NCBI GenBank assembly: GCA_933228895.1
Contig: OW121854.1
Coordinates: 91,936,609 to 92,000,608, forward strand
Source: Platycnemis pennipes
Taxonomy: Eukaryota > Arthropoda > Insecta > Odonata > Platycnemididae
DNA: 64,000 bases
Direction of reading: 5' to 3'
A model generated the notes under the pieces. It was not told where the DNA came from. It saw only the letters and a program-made list of their open reading frames with translations, and did no database searches. The position numbers and the translations under genes are program-made. Below are positions 34,354-45,499 of this stretch, in pieces; the stretch's first letter is position 1, and each line of letters opens with the position of its first letter.

Positions 34354-34981
34354 TACTTGCAACTAAGAGCAACCAAGACCTACATGCATGAAACTGCCAT
34401 GCTGCCATGAAACTAACAAAAAGAGATACCATGCAACTGAGAGCAATATTGCACTGCAGACTACTCAGGCAATATTTCATCAACCCCTCCTTTCCTATGC
34501 TTCCTATTATTTCCTCTAATGGTACGCGGGGAAAATGACAATTTAAATCTATTTGCATGATAATCTTACTATACAGTCTTATTAATCTTGTCAAATCTAG
34601 CATAAAATTCATGAATTTTTAATATATATCTACCATCTTCAGTAAACCTATCCGTTTTAGATTTCTTCAGATTTAATGTGTATTTTTACCTAAGATCTGA
34701 TAATGATGTCCAACTTAATTCTTCTATTAATTTTTATACACTGCTAAACCTATTGTAACACCTTTTAACTAAAGCCTGGTTCACACGGTGCGTTTTTCCG
34801 GGATGGATTTCTGGCGTGGATTGCTGATGGGTGCCGTGCGTGCCAATTGATGGAAACGCTGACTGCTGCGGGATCCCCTGACGGCTAGCTTGTTTGATTT
34901 TGAGGTTCGGTCTGTTGCTATTTTCCTTGCTTGTTTTTCTGATGGCTATTGTTGCCGGCTAATCATCGTTCAGCTCTGCAT

Positions 34982-35024
34982 CACGTGATCAAAATAAAGG
35001 TTCTGTCTTTATTTTGATCACGTG
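34982..35024. repeat. perfect hairpin, 18-bp arms, 7-bp loop
   Basis: CACGTGATCAAAATAAAG at 34982-34999 is exactly reverse-complementary to 35007-35024. Confidence 0.9.
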
Positions 35025-35087
35025 CGTGATTTTGTCTCTAGCATTGTATGGTTGATATTTGTGTTTGAAAATGAGGGCAAATCTATA

Positions 35088-35235
35088 GAATTGGGATCAA
35101 GTTGCGGTGCTTATTGAAGCATATAGAGATGAAACTTGTTTAAATGCAGTTCGTAATCGGAACTATCACAATAAACATCTTCGTGCTGAGGCTCTAAGAA
35201 GAGTGAGCAAGGAGGATAGCTCGCTACGTGTGAAC
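35088..35235 (+). pseudogene. MADF/Myb-SANT-like DNA-binding domain remnant
   Basis: One plus frame reads WDQVAVLIEAYRDETCLNAV followed by NYHNKHLRAEALRRV. The pattern of Trp, then LI..Y...P/TCLW-like, then Y.NK..R..AL..V is that of MADF-type domains, which are often carried as the second protein of PIF/Harbinger elements. A TAG lies just before the first residues and the frame ends soon after, so it is a fragment. It sits between Harbinger-like TIRs, which supports the assignment. Confidence 0.55.
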
Positions 35236-35347
35236 CGACAACCATCAGTGAAGCTAGCATAGCGGTCACCTTCGTCGCCGGCTTGCGGTAGCACGCACGA
35301 AATCCAACTAGCTAGCAATCAAGGAAAAACGCACCGTGTGAACTGGA

Positions 35348-35530
35348 AAAAACCTAGCTACTCTACGCTGCATACTGTCTAATTCTCTGATCAATAGTAT
35401 GCAACACCACATTTCAAAAGATTCCACCCTTACCTTATCTGTGCCTATCGTCCATGCTTCACTCTCACAAAGGATTGTGATCCCGATGTAAGTCTTAACG
35501 TAGGGGTTTCTTGCTTCTGAGCTTGTCGCC
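35348..35530 (-). pseudogene. RTE-like LINE fragment
   Basis: The minus frame reads RNPYVKTYIGITILCESEAW and VRVESFEMWC, matching EVRKQFIKTYIWSMFLYGSE.W and RVEAFEIWC of the family. It abuts the Harbinger-like element, so that element may have inserted at or near the LINE edge. Confidence 0.7.
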
Positions 35531-36047
35531 GCAAAAACTGCGCAACCTGAACATTTGTAGACGCATCGGAGCGCCCTCGATGTTTTTTTCCCCTTCATCG
35601 AGGGCAGATGTTGGAAATGGGATTTCGCGGAACCGCAGACACGGAGAGTCGATGGGGGAAATGGAATTTCGGAGTGGGTAATAGGCAATCCGAACTATGA
35701 GTTAAGCATTCTCCGGAAATGACGCGGAGGGAAGCCGAAAGGTCGGCCCTCCGATGACGTCACGAACGTACTCGGGTATAAAAAAGGAAGAGTAGAGGAT
35801 AAAATTAAAGATAGATATAAAGACAGAGAGGGTTAACTTTTTTCCAAGTGCAAAAAGAGGCAATGATGGATTAGATCAAAGTTTCAAGGGAAATAATTAG
35901 ACGTAGTGATGTGACACATTAAGTTTCAGGCTTGACTTTATGGAACTGTTCCGCACGAAAAATAATCATAGCTTTGTACGTTCAGAACTTAATTTTTGCT
36001 GACTTTGGATTCACATTAAACGTCATTATCGAAGCATAATGATATAT

Positions 36048-36086
36048 ACGTGAATATGACAATGAATATCGAAACCATGGTCGGCC
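36048..36086 (+). ncRNA. hammerhead-like motif, decayed
   Basis: GTGAATA, a weak stem GACA...TATC, then GAAA, palindrome ACCATGGT and C. CTGANGA is not kept, so probably inactive. Confidence 0.3.
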
Positions 36087-36192
36087 AAAATTAAGTGTAG
36101 AACGTAAAAAGTTATAATTATATCCCTTGGTAATATGAAGTTTTGGCCTTTACATGCATGCTTGAGCCTTAAAAAGTGCTAAGGTTGTCAAG

Positions 36193-36255
36193 GTTTTTAT
36201 AGGTAGCTCTTTGCCTTTATAGGTACCTCTTTGCCTTTTATAGGTACCTCTCGCC
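36193..36255. repeat. short tandem repeat, about 20-bp unit, three units
   Basis: TTATAGGTACCTCTTTGCC-like units occur three times with small length differences. Confidence 0.8.
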
Positions 36256-36431
36256 CAAAAAAAATGTTTGTACAATATTTGAGTAGTGTTTATTTCTCGC
36301 GTATAGTTGTACGGTACGATGAAAGGAAGACTGACGATGTTGTGAGTGTTATGAGGTTTAGCGGTGTGCCCAAATTTTGAGAAGTGTCAGGTTTGCAATT
36401 ACTATAAAATCCTGGATTAAAGGATGATCAT

Positions 36432-36630
36432 GGGGTTGGTGTGGTGGCAATAATACTGTCCTCCCATCCAAAGGGCCCGGGTTTGAATCCCGGCAACGCG
36501 AGAGGTATGCGAGTTCCGTATGAAGATCAAATCCAAGAGCAGTACTCCACCTGATAGAGAGGACGTAAAATCGTGGACCTCTTGGCGCCTTTCGTGAAAA
36601 GTAGGCAAATGCCGGGCCTATCTCACCCAT
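36432..36630 (+). repeat. tRNA-derived SINE, shortened
   Basis: GGGGTTGGTGTGGTGGC head, B-box-like GGGTTTGAATCCC, then CAGTACTCCACC and CTTGGCGCCTTTCGT. The middle and the 3' end are shortened. Confidence 0.75.
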
Positions 36631-37289
36631 TCGTTATAATGAGAGTCTACCTTTAACTTTGCCTTTGGTCGAAAGGGGAAAATGTTTGCAAAATTGCAAA
36701 AAGTTACCACACATTAGTATATTTATGAAGATTTTCATGGTTTGGAATAGAAAACTGTAATTAATAATATAGATTGGATTTTTAATGGAATCCACTTTTT
36801 TGTGAATTATCTTCAGTATCAGCAGCTAAATCAATATTAATTTAATTACTGAAAAGAAAATAATGCTGCATGCAAAAACACTATTTCACCTAGTGATCTT
36901 ACGGGAAAAAGTAAAGGTTCGTAAAATCGAACGAGGGATTATCTTATCATTTTTAAGTAGCGAATACTCTGCGGGTTGACGACATTTAATGGTTTACCAA
37001 GTTTCAAAATTGTACTAGTTTCAGGATCTCTCAAAAAGAGTGCACTGCATATAAACGTTGAACGAAACGTGAAGGTTTTGGGCTTGTCGGATTTTATTAT
37101 AGAATAGTTAGAGGTACAGAATAAAATAAATATACAAAAAATACCACTAACTATGTTAGAACAGAATATAAAGATAAGAGAGCAGAGAAAGTAGTAGGAC
37201 GGAGATATTTAAAACACCAATACAAGTACACGCCTAATTTTTCCAAACTTCATTTGTCTACGAATAAACTAGTGCTACGCTACTGTGCA
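36631..37289. other. AT-rich stretch, nothing recognised
   Basis: No open frame, RNA gene or repeat relative noticed. Confidence 0.45.
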
Positions 37290-37622
37290 AAAGGTTGGTT
37301 GGTTGGTTAGGGAGGCAACCGACAGCTGAGGTCATTTGTGCCATTTTGGATAGGTGGGTAATTGGGTATGTTAGGAGTTTTCAGGGAACGGAGGAAGGGT
37401 GGAGAGAAACCCGGCGTCGGCATTAGCCTAATCTTAACGAAAGGCGCCAAGGGGACCACGGCTTAACGTCCCATCCGACGGACGGAGTACTGAACTTGAA
37501 ATGCCCTCCACTAGGCACTCAAGTGCGGACCGGTTTTCCACTGAAAAAAATCCGCCACTGAATCAGACCCCGGCCCTCGGGATGGGAGGCCAGTACCCTA
37601 ACAGCCACACCAACCGGATCCC
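37290..37622 (-). repeat. tRNA-derived SINE, near full length, minus copy
   Basis: Minus-sense SINE from GACAGCTGAGGTCATTTG (3' part) to CCACACCAACCGGATCCCC (tRNA head). A well-preserved copy. Confidence 0.88.
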
Positions 37623-38495
37623 CCTTTGCAAAAGTATTCAGTCATATTTTACGGTTTCCATACAATAAAGCCAAATAAATACGTTAGTGCATCAAAATCA
37701 CATATGGTACAAAGGGCAATTTTTTTCACAAATCAAATCACTTCGGCAAGTTTACCCAACGTCCTCATCTCAATGTGCGTTAATAACTGGTTTAAAACAA
37801 TGCATGCACCGTCAGGCGAGGCAGTCTTCGGCAAGAAATCACGCGGCCTATCCCGCCGTTGGTAAATATTCAACGATAATTCTGCGGTGCGATGAACCCC
37901 TATCAGCTGAGACGCAGAAGAAAAAAATTTCCATTCCATTCAAGTCAGAAGAGGGGGAGTGTTGACTGCGCCCAAATAAAAATGTAATTAATGCAAAGCT
38001 AAAAGAAAAGAAGGTACAGCATGCGTCACCGAAACGTTGACCCACGAATCGCGCCGCTCTCAGCTCTCGCCCATAGGAATGGGGAAACCTAAAAATACTC
38101 TGCCGGAAGGAAAGAGAATGAAGGAAGACACAAACCATAAAATTTCCACTCTGCTCTACCGCCGACCTGCCCGGCCTGCATATTTTACCAGCGCTAAACG
38201 GGTACGTAAGTCACTTCCGACCACGAAACGTGTACCAGTCGACGGTAAATAATCTCCCGACTCGTCAATATTTGAAAATACATGAAGCACCCCCATTAAG
38301 GAGGTTGAATGGAGAAGGCGTGGGGGAAAGTAGGTGCGAAATTCCGCCCTCTAATTCAAGGCGTTTTAAGAAAAACTGCCTTCAAAGATAACGTTCTCAA
38401 GTAAAAAGAAAGATCAAATAAGGCCTTAATAACACAGTTCAATTGAGGTGAGAATCTTGAATAGTGATTAAATTTCTGAGAATGATTCACACGAG
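37623..38495. other. no supported features
   Basis: Overlapping frames of 60-96 codons on both strands (37626-38252) with no recognised domain. A slightly GC-rich patch lies at 38020-38230. Confidence 0.35.
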
Positions 38496-38496
38496 A

Positions 38497-39262
38497 TCGG
38501 ATTGACTTGGTGGCTAGAGTACTGGCTCCTCACCTCGAGAGCCCGGGTTCAAGTCCCGCTTTAGGTGGATTTTTCATTGGCAGAAATGGACTACACCTTG
38601 TCGTGGTGGGATTGGGGCTTGCGTGTTCCCGTGACCCCTAGAGCTACACTGGCGGGAGTAACTAATATTGCTCCTGGTAGGGTCACCCATGCCAGACAGG
38701 ACGATGGGTAGGAGCCTGACGAAAGGTAGTCCACGTACCGTACTCGCAGCGTCTGTTCCTCAGTGAGGCGGCTGTGAGAAGGCGTCTGACCCCAGTGGGG
38801 CGGCCTAACAAGTGATGGTGTCACGTTAAAAACACTATTGAGGCAGGCAACGGGAAACCACCTCTATTAAACTCTCCCAAGATCACATACGTGTCCCCAC
38901 TTCATGGATGTTTTCAAGTCTGTTTCTGCCCTAATAGAGGCTTCAGACCGGGAGGAAAGGTATAAGGATAGGAAAGGAAGGGATGGGGGACCTCTCTTCA
39001 TCATCGTGTCCCCACTAGAGTACTATGTGGAGAGCACTTATTGTTCAGTACCCCGCCCGTCAGATGGGACGTTAAATCGAGGACCTCTTGGCATGTTTAG
39101 TTAACAGTAGGCTAATGCCAACGTCAGGTTTCTCTCCACCCTTCCTCCATCCCCTGAAAAATTCTCAGCTCAGCCCAATTACCCTAAATCAAATTATACT
39201 AAATCCACTTGTCCTCAATGCCACCAATGACTTAAGCCGTCGGTGGCCTTCACTCATTACAA
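38497..39262 (+). repeat. tRNA-derived SINE split by a 0.4-kb insertion
   Basis: The SINE head (ATTGACTTGGTGGCTAGAGT, B box GGGTTCAAGTCCC) lies at 38497-38580. The remainder (GTACCCCGCCCGTCAGATGG and the 3' end) lies at 39006-39262. The orientation and order fit one copy interrupted in its middle. Confidence 0.75.
38581..39005 (+). repeat. insert in SINE, unidentified repeat
   Basis: Starts near ACACCTTGTCGTGGTGGGA and contains TGGCGGGAGTAACTAATA, CATGCCAGACAGG and GGCAGGCAACGGGAAACCAC. The last blocks look like a dispersed arthropod repeat that I remember without a firm name. It has no other copy in the window. GTGTCCCCACT occurs at about 38890 and again near 39008, which may mark a second event inside the insert. 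Confidence 0.45.
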
Positions 39263-39357
39263 CCACAAGATTTTATTATATTAGAAGGTTAAATGAAAGC
39301 TTAGGGATATTGATGAGGGAATGTTATGCAAGGTAGTAGAGGAAGTGAGTAGTGTTT

Positions 39358-39390
39358 TGTACTCCCTACCCCTCCTTGGCTACGTGCCTG
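39358..39390. repeat. terminal scrap of the CAGGCACGTA MITE family
   Basis: TTGGCTACGTGCCTG matches the right end of the family (63538-63552). Confidence 0.5.
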
Positions 39391-39474
39391 ACTCAAGACC
39401 AAGGATAAAACTGCACGGAATTTCCTTAGAACTGCCCAAAAGTGTCTGAAACAAAAGAGGAAATAATCGTGCAA

Positions 39475-39650
39475 TTATTGTAGCTAGAGTACTTATATTA
39501 AATTTCGAGGACCAGAGTACGAATGTTAGAGGCGGCAGAGTTTTAATTTAAATTCCGGTCCCTACCCGAATCTTCGGTAGCGAGGATTTTTAGAGCTTTG
39601 TCCGACGGATGGTAAGTTAAACCTTTGATTGTCCACTTCTGATATGAGTT
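39475..39650 (+). repeat. diverged tRNA-derived SINE
   Basis: AGCTAGAGTACTT near the start and GTCCGACGGATGGTAAGTTA later keep the SINE order; the B box has decayed. Confidence 0.5.
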
Positions 39651-40950
39651 CTTCTCTTCACATTAGCTCCAAACCATTTCTTGGAAGCATAAGAAAATTT
39701 TAGCCCTAAATACAGTTCAATCCTTAAGTTAATTTCGCTGAAAAGGTATGGAGGTTAGGATGAATTCTACGGACGAAATAGAGAGGTATTTTCACTCGCG
39801 GTGCCGAAATTTGATAAGCGAGGCATTACTCTCATTAAAGGACCCAAGGTCATGTCACATTCTCTGAGGGTCCCGCTCTGTACATACAGTCCATCAGCAA
39901 ACACTGGAAAGAAAGCGGACGCTGAACACCCCTGTATCCGTATAGAATATGAAAGCGACACTGGAGAAAGATGATATGGAACACAGTTTAGTTTCCCACC
40001 TGTAGGTATGCATATACCTAAATTTTTAAAATAAATAGAATTCGGAAATTCATTTATGGTATTTAAGAAAAGTATTTAGCCTACCATAATGCCTATTTTA
40101 AAGCATTAAAATATCAAATAAAATCTTTACCCTTCAACTGACACCATTGACACGCCTATATGATGCAAAACAAGCCTGTAGAAAATATATGTATAGTGAG
40201 GTTTATTTAAGCGTTTCTAGTGATGCTACATTACTATAGCTCAGGTGAACATTGATTTCTGCTAAATCAGGGTACAGATTCCGGCTAAGGAATGTGGGGA
40301 CCATTCTGAAGTCGTTATTGCTCAGATCTGAGATGGTGAAGCAACGAAAGCTTGTTGGTGTGAAATGGTATGACCCAAAAAGAAAGACCGAACTTAATAT
40401 AATTATATTACGTCCACGTCTCATGTGAGGCCATATCGATGCATAGAGCTCGAGCAGTGTGTTGTAGGCTAGTTTCCACTGATGATAGTGTTGTTTCTTC
40501 GGACGCTGAAAGCTTTCCTCAGAGCAATGGAGCAGACAGAGCAATACCCGTCTCGTTCGCTAATCCTCGGACTGCGGCAGAGCATCTGCCTTTGCACAGC
40601 GAGATGGAATTCGCTTAACGCTCGTTATCAGCGAGGTTTGTTTTCACAGCCACCCTGATTCCCCTTCGGCCTCTTTACATCGCCGGTGACTCACCACACT
40701 TGGCCGTAAAATTCTCTTTCTTTACGATTCGGCCCTCAGTTTCGCTCGAAAGTTATCTCCATTGCTTCGGCTACAGTGTCCGTTATCTTCTTCTGGAGTA
40801 AATCTTAGGGCCCCCAGCCAACGAGGGCCTCCAAGGCCTGGCATTCTTTTCGGCTGGTTCCTTCGAGTCCGTCCTTTCAGCACCACTTCCATCCCCCCAC
40901 CATATTCCCTTATGACACTTATCTCCGCTTCTCCTCGTCCACAAGTTGGT
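39651..40950. other. no supported gene; GC-richer at 40550-40930
   Basis: Three overlapping frames of 107-114 codons lie at 40722-41127, on both strands, and run into a LINE tail, so they are not credible proteins. CpG is frequent at 40550-40900, which may mark a host regulatory or exon patch, but no splice site stood out. Confidence 0.35.
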
Positions 40951-41040
40951 ATACACTCTAAGCATACACTGAATACCCTGAAATCCACCTCTATGGTGTG
41001 TGGGCGAGGAAGGGGAAATAATAACCAAATACCCAATGCC
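40951..41040 (-). repeat. CR1-like LINE 3' tail, minus copy
   Basis: GAATACCCTGAAATCCACCT and ATGGTGTGTGGGCGAGG keep the order of the tail hairpin. Confidence 0.65.
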
Positions 41041-41204
41041 ATCATTACACCTTCTACACAAGTTCACCACACATTTTATCTGGTCGGGCTCCATTTTGAA
41101 TAGGCCGCTAGTATATGGGATCCACATGAGGAAGGAATGATAAAGAAAATTAGAGTGTGTGCAAAGGAGATTGGAAGCTTTATTTAAGGCCGTTTATGCA
41201 TGCA

Positions 41205-41315
41205 GCTTTACTCTTTAAATACTCTCCAAGAATGATAGGCAGTGCATGTTTGATGATTCACCCCATGCCACACACTTTTCTGGTGGTTAGCAGAGTATTA
41301 TGTATGCAAATGTAG
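41205..41315 (+). repeat. CR1-like LINE 3' tail
   Basis: AGTGCATGTTTGATGATTCA, CATGCCACACAC, GGTGGTTAGCAGAGTATTAT, then a TGTATGCAAATGTAG end. Confidence 0.75.
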
Positions 41316-41449
41316 TGTGGACTCGGACCTAGGGAATCAGCGAGAAGTATTTTCACAAACAACGCCTGGCAATGCGTTGCATTTACAATGGTCACGATTG
41401 CGAGAAAAGTCAGTGAAACGTTAGTTACCGAGTACGTTAGTTATTGAGG

Positions 41450-41768
41450 TGAGGTGACCGACAGCTGAGGTCATTTGCGCCATTTAGGATAGGTAGGTAA
41501 TTGGGTAATGGCAGGAGTTTTCAAGGAAAGGAGGAAGGGTGGAGAGAAACCCGGCGTCGGCATTAGCTTACTCTTAACGACAGACGCCAAAGGGACCACG
41601 GCTTAACGTCCCATCCGACGGACGGAGTACTGAACCTGAAATGCCCTCCACTAGGCACTCATGTAGGGACCGGTTTGCCACTGCAAAATTCGACACTGCC
41701 AGGATTCGAACCCGGTCCTTCGGGTAGGGAGGCCAGTACTCTAGCCACCACACCAACCCGATCCCCTC
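41450..41768 (-). repeat. tRNA-derived SINE, near full length, minus copy
   Basis: From GACCGACAGCTGAGGTC to CACCACACCAACCCGATCCC, including GGATTCGAACCCGG (B box in minus sense). Confidence 0.88.
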
Positions 41769-42764
41769 ATTGAAACATTTGTTCGGTAGTTTTGATACGC
41801 GAAATGGAGAGAGAATGGGAAAATAAACTCCCAAACTCGCACGACTCCTCTCCCTCACAATCCATCGTCTTACCCCCTTCCTTCATCTCATACCCAAGTC
41901 GCCAGCGCAGACAGAAACATCTGGGGCATTCATCCCAGCGGCAGGATTGCCAGGAGTCTCAGATTACATGGAGAGGCCCTCAAATTTGCCTCAAGCCCCC
42001 CGACATTTCTACTCGGGACATTATAATGCCCCTTTACTTGTCATCCGCAGCCTTTCTCGACCGCATCTATGTCACTAAGCTATCACTGAGTGTGGCGGAG
42101 GAAGTATTTTGACGCAAATAAATTGGATTGGACAATTTCCCCGAGCTATGCACACGGAAGGCATGCCAAAATTCATATGGATTCGTCGGTTGCGGAAAAA
42201 AGGCGCGGCCTCTAAAAAGGCACGCCTATTTTTTTAAAACTTATTTAAATCTAATAGCATTTTTAGGCAACCAAAATCGACAAATGTTAAATTCATTCTT
42301 CTTCACATCAGAAGTTCATTATGGGACGAAAATGAGGGACAAATAAGAGTTCGATATTTTCAGCCATTTGCCAAGATAAGTAGTTACGAATGATTACAAA
42401 AAATGTGATGAACTTAAATGTACGTCGGAAGAAGATTATAATATGTCTCAAACTCTGAATTTCGTGGAAGCTAAAAAATTTGTTCTGGATAAAAAAATTC
42501 AATTAACCTTTTCTCAAGTAATGATAATAGAGGTGAGGAAAATAGGGAAGGTCAGGAGTTGGCTTAACAATGTCATTAAATCATACAACTCATGTAGCAT
42601 TATTTCTGACGCAATATTTTTCCACTAAAATTTGCATATAAATATTAAACAGAAGAGGTCATATCTTAAGGCTCAGTATATTTTCCCACCGGTCAGGATA
42701 GCTAAATTGGTTCTTGATAGGTTGTGGGTTATAATGTCTTTTCGTGCATAGATGTCCTGTATGC
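41769..42764. other. no supported features
   Basis: A 106-codon plus frame (41792-42112) without a recognised domain. The rest is AT-rich. Confidence 0.35.
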
Positions 42765-43387
42765 CACATGACTAGATGTCGGTTAGTTGAGTGGATGTGT
42801 TATTAGTTATAATCTATGGATAAAAGTACGTTTAAATTAAAAAGCCTTCAGCATAATTCTACTTATTCCCATATTTTAGAGCCATCCTATATTTCTTTTC
42901 CTATCGCACAGAATCTTTTAGGTAAATATGAAACTGATCTTTTTCCGGTGAAGATAGTAATATGTGTATTTAAGGAAACGTGTACCGAAAGAAAGGCAAA
43001 GAAAACGCCCGCATGACATTTATTGAGCAACTAGTAAAGGATGTTACAGATAAGTAATGACAATACAGAGAGATTAGCTTATGGGAGAATTGGGTGTAGA
43101 GCTGCCTCTGACAAATCTATGGATTGATGACTCGTGATGATAATGATATTAAAATAATATTAAGACAGCCAAGTATTACATTACATTATATTATATTAAT
43201 AAACCCACGTACCCGCTCGATTCAATGTAATATCTGATCTGCTCTGTCACGTGACTAGATGTCGGTTAGTGGAGTGGATGTGTTATCAGTTATAATCTAT
43301 GGATAAAATTAAGTTTTAATAAAAAAGCCTTCAGCATAATTCTATTTATTCCCATATTTTAGAGCCATCCTATATTTCTTTTCCTAT
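42765..43387. repeat. 139-bp direct duplication flanking a LINE fragment
   Basis: 42765-42903 and 43248-43387 are highly similar (both with GACTAGATGTCGGTTAGT and AGCCTTCAGCATAATTCTA). A further GGTAAATAT follows each. The RTE-like fragment lies between them. Confidence 0.85.
42950..43145 (+). repeat. RTE-like LINE 3' end, diverged
   Basis: GGAAACGTGTACCGAAAGAA, CGCATGACATTTATTGAGCA and the end GATTGATGACTCGTGATGAT keep the family order. Confidence 0.65.
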
Positions 43388-43503
43388 TTTTGAGGTAAAT
43401 ATCTATCGTACCGATAGATATATTTCTTCCCGCGAACTTTAGATATCATAAGAGGCAACAGAATCCATATAGGAGTCTGTAGAGAATTATTTACGTTACA
43501 TGG

Positions 43504-43772
43504 TTAGTCATTCTGGGAAGACAACTGACAGATTAGGTCATTTGCGCCGGTTAGGATGGGTGGGTAATCGGCAATAGGATGGGATTTCTCAGGGAACAAT
43601 GGAAGGTTGGAGAGAGGCACTGAACTTGAAATGATCTCAACATAGCACCCATGAAGGGACCGCTGATAAATTAACACATTTCTGAAAATAAAAAAAATTG
43701 CAGGGACTCGAACCCCTGATAACGGAATGTGAAGCCAATACTTCAGCCACCATGCCAATCCGATCCCCTTCT
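43504..43772 (-). repeat. tRNA-derived SINE, internally deleted, minus copy
   Basis: GACAGATTAGGTCATTTGCG at the 3' part, GGACTCGAACCCCTG (B box, minus sense) and CACCATGCCAATCCGATCCC at the head. The middle block with the CCGTCGGATGGG landmark is missing. Confidence 0.75.
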
Positions 43773-43822
43773 ATTTATGTTATCAACACCACCAATATCA
43801 TATATTAATGGAGCTACCAACT

Positions 43823-43940
43823 TATCTACATCTACACAACACCCTGCAAGCCACCATAAAGGTGTGTGGCAGGGGGTGAATTCACACATGCATTACATAT
43901 CATGCATAAAAGGATTGGTAATTATATTCTGGTCTACAAT
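43823..43940 (-). repeat. CR1-like LINE 3' tail, well preserved
   Basis: TACATCTACACAACACCCTG, then CAAGCCACCATAAAGGTGTG, GGGGGTGAATTCACAC and CATGCATAAAAGGATTGGTA. One of the best tail copies. Confidence 0.85.
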
Positions 43941-44157
43941 TCAAAATTAAGAAAAAAAGAATATGCTAACCGTACCTTTGAATGCCAAATTCAAGTTAAC
44001 TCACTATCGTATTCATCATTAGCAAATATCATATTGCCAGGTGCTAACCATTCAATTTCACGAGCATGTTGGATTCACAACGTTCGTCACAATACTTAAA
44101 TTAAAGTTTATATCAATATTTATAAAACAATAAATAAAGTTCCTCTAATTAATCACT

Positions 44158-44250
44158 GTGGTTGCTATTAGTGCATGTTTTGTGACCATCCTCCCCCTGC
44201 CAAACACCCATGAAGTGGTTTGCAAGGTATTCCGTAGACGTAGATCTGTC
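44158..44250 (+). repeat. CR1-like LINE 3' tail
   Basis: TTAGTGCATGTTTTGTGACC, CCCCTGCCAAACACCCATGA, GTGGTTTGCAAGGTATTCCG and TAGACGTAGAT end. Confidence 0.8.
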
Positions 44251-45039
44251 ACGTGACGTAACTTCGTCAATTGGAGCACATAAAACCAAAATGCTGCGAC
44301 CACTTCGCTCGCTCGGAGTCGCCCCCAATTCACATGCTGAGCGCCTGCCAACCCTTTCCTTGTGGGATATGGGCCCCACATCCGAAAAAACAGACACCAT
44401 AACCTCCCCTCCACCCCCCCTAAACCCTCCCACCGCTGCTGTCGAGATTTCTATTTCTGCGCGCCGGCTTGCGAAACCAACCCGTTCATCTAAGAAACGT
44501 CTATTAGGAGAGCCATAAACTAGGTTTTGATGCGTTGCAAACGCGAGATGTCTTCTATACGGAGGGCGGAGATACATCACCCGAATCGCCACTCGAATGA
44601 ATGATATAGAGCTTTATTTCTGTAATTTTCTAAGAACTTTTTAAAGCAGACATGGAAATTATACACAGTCTTAGATACTAATTATTATACTATGCGTGCA
44701 TTGTGCTTTTATTACCAAAATGTCCATCTTTTTATGCACTATTTTACCTATTTGTGGACGTTTGGTGATAATTCACAGAGCACAGAGTGATATACAAGAG
44801 CTATTAATCGTTACTCTTTTCCCCGGCATGAGAAAAATAACTCATTCCGAGGAAGACACTGGAATCGATAATTCCGGAAGAAAAACCACGTTTTTAACGC
44901 TTTATATCACAGACCGTGCCCTAAGTTAGTATTCTGGTATGTAAGTGGACGATGTTGATGCAGTGCACGATTGGTGACGATTCGGCCCTTGAAATCGATG
45001 GTTGGCGAGTTCACCTTGTGGAATGAATGCATTATGAAC
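44251..45039. other. GC-rich then AT-rich unannotated stretch
   Basis: 44270-44590 is GC-rich. Long frames crossing it (102 and 147 codons) run into the adjacent LINE tail, so they are not credible. Nothing else recognised. Confidence 0.35.
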
Positions 45040-45120
45040 AGAATAAACTTGGTTATATTCCACAAATATATATGTTAACCGACCGGTTTCGACCCCCTCA
45101 GGTCATCCTCAGGGGTTTAA
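45040..45120 (-). repeat. PLE terminus with hammerhead-like motif
   Basis: Minus strand: CTGAGGA, one T, stem GACC...GGTC, GAAA, palindrome ACCGGT, then C; the bases before the core (ACCC) can partly pair with GGTT after it, giving the best stem I in the window. The downstream sequence shares CTTGGTTATATTCCACA with the unit at 16303. Confidence 0.6.
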
Positions 45121-45144
45121 TGCTATTATAAAAGTTTTATTCTA

Positions 45145-45210
45145 TTCATGATTCACCCTCTGCCACACACCTCGGAGGCTAGAAAGGTAAACTATGGACA
45201 TAGATGTATT
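45145..45210 (+). repeat. CR1-like LINE 3' tail, decayed
   Basis: TTCACCCTCTGCCACACACC followed by a short decayed half and GGACATAGATGTA. Confidence 0.6.
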
Positions 45211-45499
45211 CTAAAACGTGGTTCAGAAAATATTAAATTCATGACATTTAGGCGGAACTGTCAAATTGACAAAAAGTACTAATTTCCGACATAAAATGCT
45301 GAGTAACCTTCAACAGATCAGAGATAATACAAACTATTTTATCCCAGTAATGAATATCGATTCTCAACCAAATTTCGCCTAATATAGTCAATTTTACATC
45401 TGGGAGTGCTACATAAGTGCATGGAATATTTTGCTATTGATAAAAATCATTTTTAATCACGGAAATTTTATAGTATTCATTTTTTCATAGAACTGTAAA

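Larger units (their letters stand above)
34773..35347. mobile_element. Harbinger-like element with TIRs GGTTCACACGGTGCG
   Basis: The left end AGCCTGGTTCACACGGTGCG and the right end CGCACCGTGTGAACTGG are inverted repeats of about 24 bp extending into TTTTTCC/GGAAAAA. The ends resemble the MITE at 7422. Inside are an 18-bp-arm hairpin (34982-35024) and a MADF/Myb-like coding remnant. I could not fix the target duplication. Confidence 0.7.

Noticed and set aside
40722..41127. Overlapping frames of 107-114 codons
   Set aside because: They occur on both strands and run into a LINE tail.
44149..44592. 147-codon minus frame
   Set aside because: Its C-terminal part is the adjacent LINE tail; no domain.
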